Assembly (NCBI GenBank): GCA_964577375.1
Contig: CAZNYW010000007.1
Coordinates: 35,344 to 99,343 of the forward strand
DNA: 64,000 bases
Reading direction: 5' to 3'
DNA from: DATKUC01 sp964577375
Lineage (GTDB): Bacteria > Spirochaetota > Spirochaetia > DSM-27196 > DATKUC01
Shown here in pieces: positions 9,184 to 18,523 of the stretch. The notes under the pieces were generated by a model. That model saw only the letters and a program-made list of their open reading frames with translations. It did not search any database and was not told the DNA's origin. Each line of letters starts with the position of its first letter. The stretch's first letter is position 1. A program made the position numbers and the translations under genes.

Positions 9184-10716
9184 ATGAAAGCGATCGATGC
9201 CTTTCTCAACCGATTCACGATGTACAGTTACCTCGTATGGTTTCTGTCGTCGCTGCTGGGCCTCGGACTCGTGCTCAGCCTGTTCCATGCGCTTCCCGTC
9301 GACCCAATGGCGATCGTCTCCACAACGACGATCTACATCATCGTCTGCTACCTCACCAACTGGATTTTCGCGAAAGTGCTGCGGATTCAGGCAAATCACG
9401 AGTCGACGATCATCACCGCGCTCATCCTGGCGTTGATAAGCGGACCGGTCTCGGTATGGGCCGACCCAGGCAGGGCGGCTATTCTCGCGCTGGCGGGAGT
9501 GGTCGCAATTGCCTCGAAGTACCTGATTGCCATAAACAGGCAGCACGTGTTCAATCCGGCGGCATTCGGAGTCTTCTTCACCGGGATAGTCTTCGGATTC
9601 TACTCCACCTGGTGGGTCGGAAATATTGCGATGCTGCCGCTCGTCGTGGTGGGCGGATTCCTGTTGATTCGCAAGATCAGCCGCTTCCGGTTCGTCGCGG
9701 CCTTTTTCGCGGAATTCGTCGTTTTTCTTATGGCAATGTCGATGATGCAGGGGCTTGGGTTCAGCACGGCCCTGCACAACATCGTCTACGTCTTCCTGCA
9801 TACGGAAATCATCTTCTTCACCGCGGTCATGCTCATTGAGCCGATTACCGCGCCCAAACGCTTTTCGATGCAGATCGTCTTTGCCGCCATCGCGGCATTC
9901 CTGCTCCAGCCACAGCTCACGATCTTCGGAAACAACCTGACCCCGGAAGAGGCGCTTCTTATTGCGAATATCTTCTCCTACGCGGTGAGCCCCAGCTTCA
10001 AACTTTCGCTTCAGCTCAAGGAACGACGTGAGATCGGCAACGGTATCCTTGCCTTCTCGTTCGACTATCCGGAGGGATTCAACCATCGTCTGGGCCAGTA
10101 CATGGAATGGACGCTTCCTGTTTCGGAGCCCGACGGCCGGGGCAACAGGCGCTATTTCAGCATCGCCTCATCACCCACCGAACCCGATCTGCTTATCGCC
10201 GCGCGGTTCTACCCCAGATCGAGCCGATACAAGCAGGCGATGGCGGAGATGGAGTCTGGCGACCCGATCGTGGCTGCCGAGCTTTCCGGGGACTTCGTTC
10301 TGCCTCGCGATCCGGAGGTGCCCCTCCTGTTCGTTGCCGGGGGAATCGGCATAACCCCGTTCCGCAGCATGATCAAGTTTCTTGTCGATACCGGAGAGAA
10401 GCGCGACATCGTGCTCCTGTACTCGAACTCGGTACGCGAGGAGATCGTATTCCGCGATGTGTTCGAGGATGCCGAGCAAAGGATCGGGCTGAAGACCGTG
10501 TACACGCTTACCGGCGGAAAGCGGCTCCCTGAAAACTGGAAGGGCAGAACCGGTCACGTCGAGGAGCAAATGCTGCACGAAGAGGTGCCGAACCTCGAAG
10601 AGAGAGTCTGTTTTGTATCCGGATCGCCCGGGATGGTAGAGGACGTCAAGAAGGTGCTTCGTTCGGTCGGCATCCGCAGGAGGAACGTTCGCACCGATTA
10701 TTTTCCCGGATACTGA
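9184..10716 (+). CDS. RnfD/NqrB-like membrane protein fused to a ferredoxin-NADP reductase domain
   Basis: The first 290 or so residues form about nine membrane segments with the RnfD/NqrB-type stretch QHVFNPAAFGVFF. Residues from about 280 to the end form a cytoplasmic FAD/NAD(P) oxidoreductase: the FAD motif RRYFSIASSPTE and the nucleotide motif VAGGIGITPFRSM are both clear. The natural reading is that NAD(P)H is oxidised in the cytoplasm, electrons cross the membrane through flavin in the RnfD-like part, and the upstream FMN-binding protein accepts them outside. This is simpler than the six-subunit Rnf or Nqr complexes. No apbE or other rnf gene is nearby. The electron acceptor is unknown. 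Confidence 0.85.
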   Translation: MKAIDAFLNRFTMYSYLVWFLSSLLGLGLVLSLFHALPVDPMAIVSTTTIYIIVCYLTNWIFAKVLRIQANHESTIITALILALISGPVSVWADPGRAAILALAGVVAIASKYLIAINRQHVFNPAAFGVFFTGIVFGFYSTWWVGNIAMLPLVVVGGFLLIRKISRFRFVAAFFAEFVVFLMAMSMMQGLGFSTALHNIVYVFLHTEIIFFTAVMLIEPITAPKRFSMQIVFAAIAAFLLQPQLTIFGNNLTPEEALLIANIFSYAVSPSFKLSLQLKERREIGNGILAFSFDYPEGFNHRLGQYMEWTLPVSEPDGRGNRRYFSIASSPTEPDLLIAARFYPRSSRYKQAMAEMESGDPIVAAELSGDFVLPRDPEVPLLFVAGGIGITPFRSMIKFLVDTGEKRDIVLLYSNSVREEIVFRDVFEDAEQRIGLKTVYTLTGGKRLPENWKGRTGHVEEQMLHEEVPNLEERVCFVSGSPGMVEDVKKVLRSVGIRRRNVRTDYFPGY

Positions 10717-10791
10717 ATGTGTGAGTCCGGGACCGGATTCGATGCGGCCGCTGCCGGGTAGGGTAATCGCCGCGGGGCCGCCGTTTCAGTC

Positions 10792-11817
10792 TCAGCGGTG
10801 CCGGTCGCCGTTCGGAAAGATCATCACCTTCATAGCGTTTTCGCGGCGGCTTTCGACCGTGCGAATGCCCGTTTCCAAATTCTCGAGAGGCAGCCGGTGG
10901 GAAACCAGATCATCGACTCTGACCCTGCCGCTCCTGATCAGCTCGAGCGCCTGCCGGCTGTTCCGCCGGGAGGTATAGGCGCCAAAGAGTGCGAGGCCCT
11001 TCCGGAATATCTGGAACGGCTCCACGGCGGCAGTTTTTCCCTGCGGAGCCACGCCGAACATGAGGATCCTTCCGCCCGGCCGCGCAAGCCGGACCGTTTC
11101 GCTCAGCACCGGCGGAGCACCAGTCGCGTCGATCACGAGGTCGAAGCTGTCGTCTGGAAGTGAGGAAAGATCGGTTGTCGCCGCGTCGGCACCATCCGCG
11201 CGGGCGGCGGCAAGGCGCTCTTCGCTCAGGTCTGCAACCGAGAAGCGGCCTGCGCCCCAGGCGCGTGCGGTACGGATCAGCAGCATGCCGATCGGACCGG
11301 TACCGATGACAGCGACACGATCGCCGAGGGTGACGCCCGCGTTTTCAACCCCATGTACGACGCACGAGAGCGGTTCCATGAATGCTGCCTGCTCGAAGGG
11401 GATGTCTCCCACATGGAACACAACCTTCTCCGGGGCCGTAACAAGCTGCGCCATCCCGCCCGGCCGGGTAACGCCAACCGCCTGCCAGTTTTCGCAGAAG
11501 TTCTGTCGGTTGGAGCGGCAGGCGTCGCACCTCTCACACGAGATGTTCGGCTCCACTGCGACGCGGTCACCCGCGCTGAAACGCGTAACGCTCGAGCCGA
11601 CCGCTTCCACCACCCCCGAAAACTCGTGGCCGGGCGTGACAGGATAGCCACCGATGTACTCGCCCCGGTAGATGTGGACGTCGGTCCCGCAGATGCCGCT
11701 CGCCATGACGCGGATCACCACCTCGTCCCCGGCGGCCGGCCGGGGATCATCGAGCTCTTTCGTGGCTATCCTGCCGGGCTCTTCCACCACTGCTGCAATC
11801 ATCTTCTGCTTCTCCAT
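10792..11817 (-). CDS. Zinc-dependent alcohol/sorbitol-type dehydrogenase (MDR family)
   Basis: This medium-chain dehydrogenase has about 341 residues. Catalytic zinc ligands are in GICGTDVH and GHEFSG, and the structural-zinc Cys cluster is CERCDACRSNRQNFC. The NAD(P)-binding motif is VIGTGPIGMLLI. The start at 11817 (MEKQKMIAAVVEEPG) fits the family N-terminus; the longer frame would overlap the marC gene. It resembles threonine, sorbitol or L-idonate dehydrogenases acting on polyols or sugar acids. It lies 17 bases downstream of marC on the same strand. Exact substrate cannot be assigned. Confidence 0.9.
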   Translation of the reverse strand: MEKQKMIAAVVEEPGRIATKELDDPRPAAGDEVVIRVMASGICGTDVHIYRGEYIGGYPVTPGHEFSGVVEAVGSSVTRFSAGDRVAVEPNISCERCDACRSNRQNFCENWQAVGVTRPGGMAQLVTAPEKVVFHVGDIPFEQAAFMEPLSCVVHGVENAGVTLGDRVAVIGTGPIGMLLIRTARAWGAGRFSVADLSEERLAAARADGADAATTDLSSLPDDSFDLVIDATGAPPVLSETVRLARPGGRILMFGVAPQGKTAAVEPFQIFRKGLALFGAYTSRRNSRQALELIRSGRVRVDDLVSHRLPLENLETGIRTVESRRENAMKVMIFPNGDRHR

Positions 11818-11834
11818 CCGCAGGGATCCCGCTC

Positions 11835-12458
11835 CTACTGTCCGGCGAACAGCAGCGTAATCCCGAACGCCTGTGAGATCCCCGAAAGCACAAAGTCCAC
11901 CGCAATCGCCGCTATGAAAATCCACAGTACCCGCGCGACGACGAGAGTCCCGAGCGGGCCCACGAGGCGCGCGAGCGTTACGCTCGACCGCACGATCAGG
12001 AACGCCACCGCGAAGTTGAGCACCAGTGCGACCAGAGCGACGAGCCAGCCGTCACGGCTGAGGATCAGGATTCCCGTAACGATCGATCCCGGTCCGACCA
12101 GCAGGGGAACTGCCATCGGTACAACGCCCATCTCCATCGCGCGCTCCGGGGTGGTGTGGTACCGGTTGGGACGGGAGAAAGCGATCTCGTAGACCGCAAT
12201 GACTATGAGGATGATGCCGCCGGCGATGCGCAGCTCGGCGACATGAATCTGGAACAGATAGCGCATGACCCAGGTTCCGGTGAAGGTCAGCACGGTCAAG
12301 GTGATGAAACCTACAAGGATCGCCGTGTTGAAGAGCCGGTTCCGGGCCGCGCGGTCGAGCTCTTTCGTGAGCTCCGCATAGAGCGGCACAACCGTGATGG
12401 GGTTGAGGATCGAGAAGAGGGCGAGAAAGGCGTTGAGATAGAGGGTCAGCGTGATCAT
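11835..12458 (-). CDS. MarC family integral membrane protein
   Basis: The 207-residue protein is almost entirely hydrophobic, with six predicted membrane segments. Family features include LFSILNPITVVPLY near the N-terminus, the GGIILIVIAVYEI segment and VPLLVGPGSI. MarC/YchE-type proteins have no settled function; the original link to multiple antibiotic resistance was withdrawn. It is upstream of the zinc dehydrogenase gene, possibly in one transcript. Confidence 0.88.
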   Translation of the reverse strand: MITLTLYLNAFLALFSILNPITVVPLYAELTKELDRAARNRLFNTAILVGFITLTVLTFTGTWVMRYLFQIHVAELRIAGGIILIVIAVYEIAFSRPNRYHTTPERAMEMGVVPMAVPLLVGPGSIVTGILILSRDGWLVALVALVLNFAVAFLIVRSSVTLARLVGPLGTLVVARVLWIFIAAIAVDFVLSGISQAFGITLLFAGQ

Positions 12459-12503
12459 GGCGAGGATAATAGCACAAATGCGAGGTCGCGAGCAGAAAGC
12501 CTG

Positions 12504-14162
12504 CTATTTCACCGCCATCACGGCAGCGCCGTTCCAGTTTTCCGGCGGAGGCTGGCGCATGAATGCGTGACACTTTTCCATAAAGAGTGCGGCGGGCACA
12601 TCGTCTGGAAGAATCCCGTGCACCTCCTGGAAAAGAGCGAGGGCGCCGGCAAAATCGCGCGAAAAATACCGGGCGAGCGCCTTCTCGTGAGTGGCCCAGG
12701 CGGCCTCTTCGGCGGGAGAGCGCTTCTCTTTCGCAGTGTAGAGTCCGATTGCCGTAGTCTTTCCCTGGACGATGACTCGCTCGAGCAGCCTGCAGGGATA
12801 TTCGGACTGGATTTTCCGTGCAACCGATTCAGAGAAGACGAGCTCCTGGTGATAGACCTTGCACAGCCCTTCGAGTCGGGAGGCAAGATTCACCATGTCT
12901 CCGATCACGGTATAGTCCATCTTCTTTTCCGATCCGATATTACCGACTGTGACCAGCCCGTAGTTGATGCCGATGCCGATCCTGAATTCCGGACGTCCGC
13001 GGTTACGCTGCCATGCGTTGAAATCGCCGAGCGCGCTGAGCATCTCGAACGCAGAATAGATGGATTGCTGCGCCTCGTCGCCCCGGCGAAGCGGTGCACC
13101 GTAAAAGGCCATGATGGCATCGCCGATATACTTGTCGACGACGCCGTTGCGGTTGACGATTACGTCGACCATCCGGCTGAAGTAGGCGTTCAAGGATTCC
13201 ACCACCTCGTCCGGCCGCATCTTTTCGGACAGGGCGGTGAATCCCCGGATATCGGAAAACAGAACGGCTAGGACCCGGTCGTCGCCCACGAGCATCTTTT
13301 CAGGGTTGGCGAAGAACTGGTCGATCACGTTTTTCGGCACGTATTTCTGGAATATATTCCGGACCTTCTGTTCCTTGTGCTGCGCGACCACCGCCTTCAG
13401 CGCGTAGGACTTGACCAGATCGCTCGACTGCTCGAGCTGCCGCGTCATGAGGTTGAAGGTATGACCGAGATCACCGATCTCATCGGCGTACGCTATATCG
13501 ACCTTTCGCGAGAGGTCGTTGGTTGCAATGATTCCGCGCATCGCCGCGCGGAGCGCCTTGAGGGGTCTGATAAGCAGATAGGCGAATACAAATAGCAGTA
13601 TGATGGCGGTGGCAAGTGACAGCGCCAGTATCCAGCCGGTCTGCACATACATGTCGGTGACTACCGAATAGAATGCGTCGCGCTCATCGGTCACGAGAAA
13701 ATACCAGTGGAAGGGAACAAAGGGGGCGATCTGGGCAACGCGCGTAACACCGCCAAGTGAAAGCACGTGGAAGCCGGTGTCCTGCTTCCGGAGGATGTCG
13801 ATCAGTGCGGTCCGCTCGTCCTGCGCAAGCTCGATCGGGCGAGTCGCCATTATCACCTTCGCGTCGCCGTCCACCGCGGCGATGAGTTCGGTCCCCGAAC
13901 GGATCATGTTCTGGGCGAAGGAGGTCACCGCCGACTTCGTAGCGGCGACGAACCGGTCATTCGAGGCGAGGCCGTTATCGACAAGAAGCTGCCACTGACT
14001 TCCGGCATAGGAGACCAGCTCCTCCTGTTTGAAGCGCAGGAGCCCGGTGACCGCGTGCGTGATGCCGTTGCGCGCCGAGAGCGAGGAGACGTAGCCGGTA
14101 ACCAGTAGCGGCGCTATAATCAGGGGAAGCACGATTATTACTATCTTGTTACGGATGCTCAT
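12504..14162 (-). CDS. Membrane-bound class III adenylate/guanylate cyclase with HAMP domain
   Basis: The 552-residue protein has a first membrane segment at residues 8-27, an extracytoplasmic Cache-like sensor to about 175, a second segment at 176-198, a HAMP linker to about 250 and a class III cyclase domain at about 295-465. Metal-binding Asp304 (FSDIRGF) and Asp348 (GDAIMAF) are present. The substrate-recognition pair is Lys414 and Asp422 (EKKMDYTVIGD), which favours ATP and cAMP over GTP. A C-terminal tail of about 80 residues has one TPR-like helix pair (ARYFSRDFAGALALFQEV). It should turn an external signal into cAMP. No neighbouring cAMP effector is seen. Confidence 0.9.
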   Translation of the reverse strand: MSIRNKIVIIVLPLIIAPLLVTGYVSSLSARNGITHAVTGLLRFKQEELVSYAGSQWQLLVDNGLASNDRFVAATKSAVTSFAQNMIRSGTELIAAVDGDAKVIMATRPIELAQDERTALIDILRKQDTGFHVLSLGGVTRVAQIAPFVPFHWYFLVTDERDAFYSVVTDMYVQTGWILALSLATAIILLFVFAYLLIRPLKALRAAMRGIIATNDLSRKVDIAYADEIGDLGHTFNLMTRQLEQSSDLVKSYALKAVVAQHKEQKVRNIFQKYVPKNVIDQFFANPEKMLVGDDRVLAVLFSDIRGFTALSEKMRPDEVVESLNAYFSRMVDVIVNRNGVVDKYIGDAIMAFYGAPLRRGDEAQQSIYSAFEMLSALGDFNAWQRNRGRPEFRIGIGINYGLVTVGNIGSEKKMDYTVIGDMVNLASRLEGLCKVYHQELVFSESVARKIQSEYPCRLLERVIVQGKTTAIGLYTAKEKRSPAEEAAWATHEKALARYFSRDFAGALALFQEVHGILPDDVPAALFMEKCHAFMRQPPPENWNGAAVMAVK

Positions 14163-14260
14163 TCTGGTCGTGCCCGAATGGCCGAATTCGACCGGAAAAT
14201 CGGGGATGTTTCGGCGACAGTACGCCGATAATCGGAGTGTCTTCGAAGAGCAGGAACGCT

Positions 14261-15991
14261 ATGAGCGGCCTTTATAGACGCGCGCTTGAAATCTACCATG
14301 TCGACTCCAATCATTCGGTTGAGCCCTGGAACAGCGAGCCGACCGAACTGAGTGAAATTCCGACCTCCGAACGCGAAGCCGTTCTTCGTCAGATCGATGA
14401 TATCATAGAGTCGAACCGACTGCGAGTCGATTCTGAGGAGCTCAAACGGGCCGCACGATCCCGCGGGGCTCTTCTTCCGGTCGCGGCTAATCTGGTCATA
14501 ATAGCGGTAGCAGCAGCATTGCTCGTTTTTTTCTCCCTTCGTCTCAACCGGCAGGAACAGCAGCTCCAGGCAGGACAGGGCACGATTCAGACGGCTGAGA
14601 GCCAGGTGGTCCAGGCCGTTCGAGAGCAGTTCGCCGAACAGGTCAAGCAGAAGGATACCGAGATCCAGAGCATCCAGGACAGGCTGCAGAAGGCCGCTCT
14701 CGAACGGGACTCCATTCGAAGCGAGGCCCAATCCACGATTCAGAAGCGCGAGCAGCAGTTCGCCGACCAGCTGCAGACCGCTCTTGCTGCCGAGAGGACG
14801 CGTCTGGTTCAAAACGGTCTAACTGCTACCGAAGTCGAGAGTCGACTCAGCAGTTACAGAGAGCAGCTCACCGCGGACTACCAGAACCAGCTCCAGGCAT
14901 TCAGAGCCGAGACCGAGGCCCGCGCCGCAGAGCGTGAAAAATCGGTGAACGATCTGATTTCCACCTACCAGTTGAGCCTGCAGAAGAGTCAGGAAGAACG
15001 GGTGCAGCTCGAGAAGGATTTCGCCGCGCGGGAAGCGGAGCTCACGCAGAAGGCCGATCTGCAGACCCGGGAGCTCAGGCAGAGTCAATCACAGACACAG
15101 GCTGAGCTGCAGAAACTGCAGAGCCAGGCGGCGCAGGATCACCTGCTAAGCTCGCGGATTCTCGACACATACGCGAAGGTAAGGAGCGAGCTCGGCATTC
15201 CCGACTACCAGGCCGCCCTCGATACGCTTGCAGCTCTTCGTGAATCGTTCGACCGGGAACCGGCGGTTTCTTCGCAGACGGTTCAGGAACGGCGTCCGGT
15301 CGATATGTTCATCATCAGCTCGCTCGAAGATCTCATAAACGCACGCAGGGCCCAGCCTGCCGAAAAGCCCACCGTCGACGAGCTGAAGACGGCGCAGGCG
15401 GCCGCCGGGAAGTTCATCGCGGACGGCAGAACCTCATACGGCGTAAACAACTGGCAGCAGACGCTCGACGAATATCAGGGTGCGCTCGAGCTGCTTCTCC
15501 CCGACAGGCAGACAGCAGCACGGCTCGTCGCGCAGGTCGCGAGCGCCGGATACCAGATCGGCGCTGCACGGGACAAGGCGCGGACGAGAAACGCCGAATC
15601 CGCTCTGTCGCGGCAGGAGAAGCTACTCGAGAACCTGAAGCAGCTCAGAGACTGGGTCGATTCCCTGCCGGTCGGCGGTGCGTCCCCCGACATGACGGGT
15701 GAAGAGACCGCGTCACTGCTCCAGGCAAAGCTGCTTGTGTGGCAGATCATAAGCACCGATCCGGTCAGGACCAGATATCCGAAGCTATACGACACGATGC
15801 AGCGCTACTTTGACGCATTCGCTGCCGAGCAGCAGCGCGAGGGGCGAAAGGCCGCCCTCGACAGCGTCCTCACCATGCTGAGCGCGGTCGGCGCGAAGTC
15901 GCCGTCGAAGATCACCTCGGAGGCAGCTACGACCGACGATCGCACCGCCCTCCTTCAGATTCTCGACCGGATATCAGCCCTCGTCCGGTAA
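14261..15991 (+). CDS. Membrane-anchored coiled-coil protein, function unknown
   Basis: The start at 14261 (MSGLYRRALEIYHV) follows an AGGA site; a GTG eight codons earlier is possible. The 576-residue product has an N-terminal cytoplasmic part of about 75 residues, one membrane segment (LVIIAVAAALLVFFSLRL), then a very long Gln/Glu/Arg-rich coiled coil to about residue 300. A helical C-terminal part follows that ends with a low-complexity-free segment of TPR-like character (YGVNNWQQTLDEYQGALELL). The long periplasmic coiled coil suggests an envelope-spanning or scaffolding role. I do not recognise a named family. It stands between the cyclase and envelope lipoprotein genes and is convergent with the latter. 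Confidence 0.75.
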   Translation: MSGLYRRALEIYHVDSNHSVEPWNSEPTELSEIPTSEREAVLRQIDDIIESNRLRVDSEELKRAARSRGALLPVAANLVIIAVAAALLVFFSLRLNRQEQQLQAGQGTIQTAESQVVQAVREQFAEQVKQKDTEIQSIQDRLQKAALERDSIRSEAQSTIQKREQQFADQLQTALAAERTRLVQNGLTATEVESRLSSYREQLTADYQNQLQAFRAETEARAAEREKSVNDLISTYQLSLQKSQEERVQLEKDFAAREAELTQKADLQTRELRQSQSQTQAELQKLQSQAAQDHLLSSRILDTYAKVRSELGIPDYQAALDTLAALRESFDREPAVSSQTVQERRPVDMFIISSLEDLINARRAQPAEKPTVDELKTAQAAAGKFIADGRTSYGVNNWQQTLDEYQGALELLLPDRQTAARLVAQVASAGYQIGAARDKARTRNAESALSRQEKLLENLKQLRDWVDSLPVGGASPDMTGEETASLLQAKLLVWQIISTDPVRTRYPKLYDTMQRYFDAFAAEQQREGRKAALDSVLTMLSAVGAKSPSKITSEAATTDDRTALLQILDRISALVR

Positions 15992-15995
15992 CCCG

Positions 15996-18509
15996 CTAGT
16001 AGGCAGACACGATCATCGTATATGCTCCGAGGTTCGAAGGACCGGTATTCTCGAAATCCACCCAGAACGGCGAGGTGTCGACGGTCCACTGCAGCGCGAG
16101 GTCGGTCCCCGTGATGCCTACACCGGTTGCCACTCCGCTTGCTCCGGGTGCGTTGAAGAAGTAGAGACTTATGCTCTTCCCGGGCGCACCGTAGGAGACA
16201 GTGGCCACGACGACTGTCCCTATCGCCGCGTTGAACTGAAATATGTCGTCCAGGTCGAAGTTGTTCATCGAACCTGAGATATGAATGCTCATTCCCGGCT
16301 TGAGCGTCACCCCCGGAATGTTGACCTGCACCATGTTCGTCCAGTCGCCGTTGGGCTCAGCTTCCGTGTAGTAGCCAACCTGGTAGGTCGATCCGGAAAC
16401 GGCCGTGTTGTCGCTGCTGTTTATGTCCTCTGCCGCAGTAACGCGAATGATGACGTAGTAGGCGCCGTAGTCGAGAGGCCAGACGCCGCTCCAGTTCACA
16501 TCGCCGGATGTCGCGCCGGCGGCGAGAGCGGGTTCGCCTGTCCCGGATGCGATCAGGGTGTCGCTTGCGTCTATCGTGTTGTTGAGTGAGGCGTAGACCT
16601 GCCAGCCAACTGTCTGTGCAGCCTGTCCGTTCGCAGTTCCCGCGTTGCGGTACTGGAAGGTACCGGAGACGGTCTGGTCGGGCATGAGTGTTCCGCCGAT
16701 GACATTCATCGTACTCACTGTGTAGTTCACGTCCGGGGGCGTGACGGTTACCATGGCAGAGCTGCCGGTCGTGGTCGTCGGATCATCGGCGGCCTGAACC
16801 ACCACGACGACATAGTAGTTGCCGGCCACCGAGGGCCAGACCCCGTTGTAGGGAGGGGCGTTCGTCAGACCGACTCCGAGCGCGCCGAAGCTCCCCGATG
16901 CGATGAGCACGTCGCCGGAGCTGTAGAGCGCGTCGCCCAGCGAGGCATAGGCGTACCAGTTGACCGGGCTGGAGCCGGCCGCAGTACCGTTGTTCTGGAC
17001 CGTGAAGGTTCCACTCACGCTCTTGCCTGCCACGGTTCCTGCCGGCGCCGGGAACAGGGTGACCTGGTAGTCGGGTGAAGGCGTGGTTACAGTGACGGCA
17101 GCACCGGAAGCGGTGACGTTGTTACCTGTATTGCTGTCGTCGGCGGCGCTGATCTGAACAACGAGATAGTAGCTACCGGCCGGTACGGTCCAGCTGCCGG
17201 TGTAGGCAATTGACTGTGACCCGGAGCCGCCGAGTGCTCCATGCGTGCCGGATGCGATAAGGACGTCTCCCGGATCGCCCACCGTCTGATTCCCGGGCGA
17301 TGCATACACCTGCCAGTTGACCGTCGCGCTGCCGTTTGCGGTCCCCGAGTTCTGGAGAATAAAGCCCTCGTTTATTGCGGTTCCGACATACGCGCTTACC
17401 GGTGCTGAAACGGAGTTCACGCTGTATTCGACATCGGGAACGGACACCGTGATTGCGGAACTCACCAGTACGTTGTTGGTGAGGTTTCCGTCGTCTACCG
17501 CGGAGACACGCGCGATGAGGTAGGCTGTACCTGCGGTCATCGGCCAGGTGCCGGTTACAGTCGGACTGGAGCTCGCTCCCGCGGCAAGCGCCGCCTGAGT
17601 CCCCGACCCCAGAAGCTGGTCGCCCGCATCGATCGTGGTGTCGGTCGAGAAGTAGACTTCCCAGGACACCGAGGTGGAACCGCCGGCGGTGCTGCCGTTA
17701 GCGAAGGTCACCGGTACCGAGAGCGCCGATCCACCGACCGCCGTCGCGGGTGAGCTGATGACCGTAAAGGAGTAGTCCGGGGAGGGGGCGCCGGTTACCG
17801 GAATCGCCGCACTGGCGAGTTGATTGTTCGCCTGATTCAGCTCATCCGAGGAGCTGGCGACTACAATGAGGTAGTAGCTCCCTCCCGCCGAAGGCCATGT
17901 CCCGCTGAACGGGATCGACGCCGTCACGCCGCCCGGAGCGAGCGGCGAGGTCGAGCCGGAGTCCACAACCAGGTCACCGGGTCCGACCGAGGCGTCCGCC
18001 GACAGATAGACCGACCAGAGAATGCTTGCGGTACCTGGGTCGGCAGAGACGTTTTCAACCGCGAAGGAGCCCGAAAGCGCGGTGGATCCGCTGCCTGACG
18101 CGGGGAAAACCGCCGCGGGGGCGGCCGCAATCCGGTAGTCGGGGTAGGACCCTCCGGTCGCGGTAATCGTAATCTGCGCCTCGGCGCTGCCTCCGTGACC
18201 GTCGGATACGCGTACCCGTTCGATACCCGGCGTCAGCGAAGCCTGATAGGCGCCGGACTGAGTGTCGATGACCCCGCTTCCGGAAACCAGGCTGTAACTG
18301 TAATCACCCGCGCCGCCGGTCGCAGTGAAGTTCACCGTTGATCCCTCATTCACCGATACCGCAGCAGGGTGAATGGCCAGAGCTCCGGCCCACGCCGAGC
18401 CGCTCTTTCCCTCGAGCAGCGGCCGCAGAATCGGCGGCGAGCATGACACCCCGATGAAGACGAAAACCGAAACCGCGAAAAGAGGCAATACGGCTTTTGA
18501 AATGTGCAT
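15996..18509 (-). CDS. Surface lipoprotein with five CARDB-like repeats and a PPC-type C-terminus
   Basis: A lipoprotein signal ends in the lipobox FIGVSC, so Cys23 would be lipidated. The start at 18509 is chosen because AGGTGG lies 7 bases upstream; an ATG six codons earlier has none. After a cadherin/Ig-like region (AVSVNEGSTVNFTATGG) come five units of about 105 residues. They share the pattern W-x-V-Y-x-S ... GD-x-L-I-x-SG ... G-x-W ... YY-L-V-V-x-S-A-x-DD-x-N, typical of CARDB adhesion-type domains. The last 120 residues resemble a pre-peptidase C-terminal beta-sandwich (EAEPNGDWTNM). Probably a cell-surface binding protein. It directly follows the beta-barrel gene on the same strand. 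Confidence 0.8.
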   Translation of the reverse strand: MHISKAVLPLFAVSVFVFIGVSCSPPILRPLLEGKSGSAWAGALAIHPAAVSVNEGSTVNFTATGGAGDYSYSLVSGSGVIDTQSGAYQASLTPGIERVRVSDGHGGSAEAQITITATGGSYPDYRIAAAPAAVFPASGSGSTALSGSFAVENVSADPGTASILWSVYLSADASVGPGDLVVDSGSTSPLAPGGVTASIPFSGTWPSAGGSYYLIVVASSSDELNQANNQLASAAIPVTGAPSPDYSFTVISSPATAVGGSALSVPVTFANGSTAGGSTSVSWEVYFSTDTTIDAGDQLLGSGTQAALAAGASSSPTVTGTWPMTAGTAYLIARVSAVDDGNLTNNVLVSSAITVSVPDVEYSVNSVSAPVSAYVGTAINEGFILQNSGTANGSATVNWQVYASPGNQTVGDPGDVLIASGTHGALGGSGSQSIAYTGSWTVPAGSYYLVVQISAADDSNTGNNVTASGAAVTVTTPSPDYQVTLFPAPAGTVAGKSVSGTFTVQNNGTAAGSSPVNWYAYASLGDALYSSGDVLIASGSFGALGVGLTNAPPYNGVWPSVAGNYYVVVVVQAADDPTTTTGSSAMVTVTPPDVNYTVSTMNVIGGTLMPDQTVSGTFQYRNAGTANGQAAQTVGWQVYASLNNTIDASDTLIASGTGEPALAAGATSGDVNWSGVWPLDYGAYYVIIRVTAAEDINSSDNTAVSGSTYQVGYYTEAEPNGDWTNMVQVNIPGVTLKPGMSIHISGSMNNFDLDDIFQFNAAIGTVVVATVSYGAPGKSISLYFFNAPGASGVATGVGITGTDLALQWTVDTSPFWVDFENTGPSNLGAYTMIVSAY

Positions 18510-18523
18510 TCCAGACCACCTCA

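Noticed and set aside
12156..13271. 371-codon plus-strand frame over marC and the cyclase
   Set aside because: Charged, low-complexity translation opposite well-supported genes.
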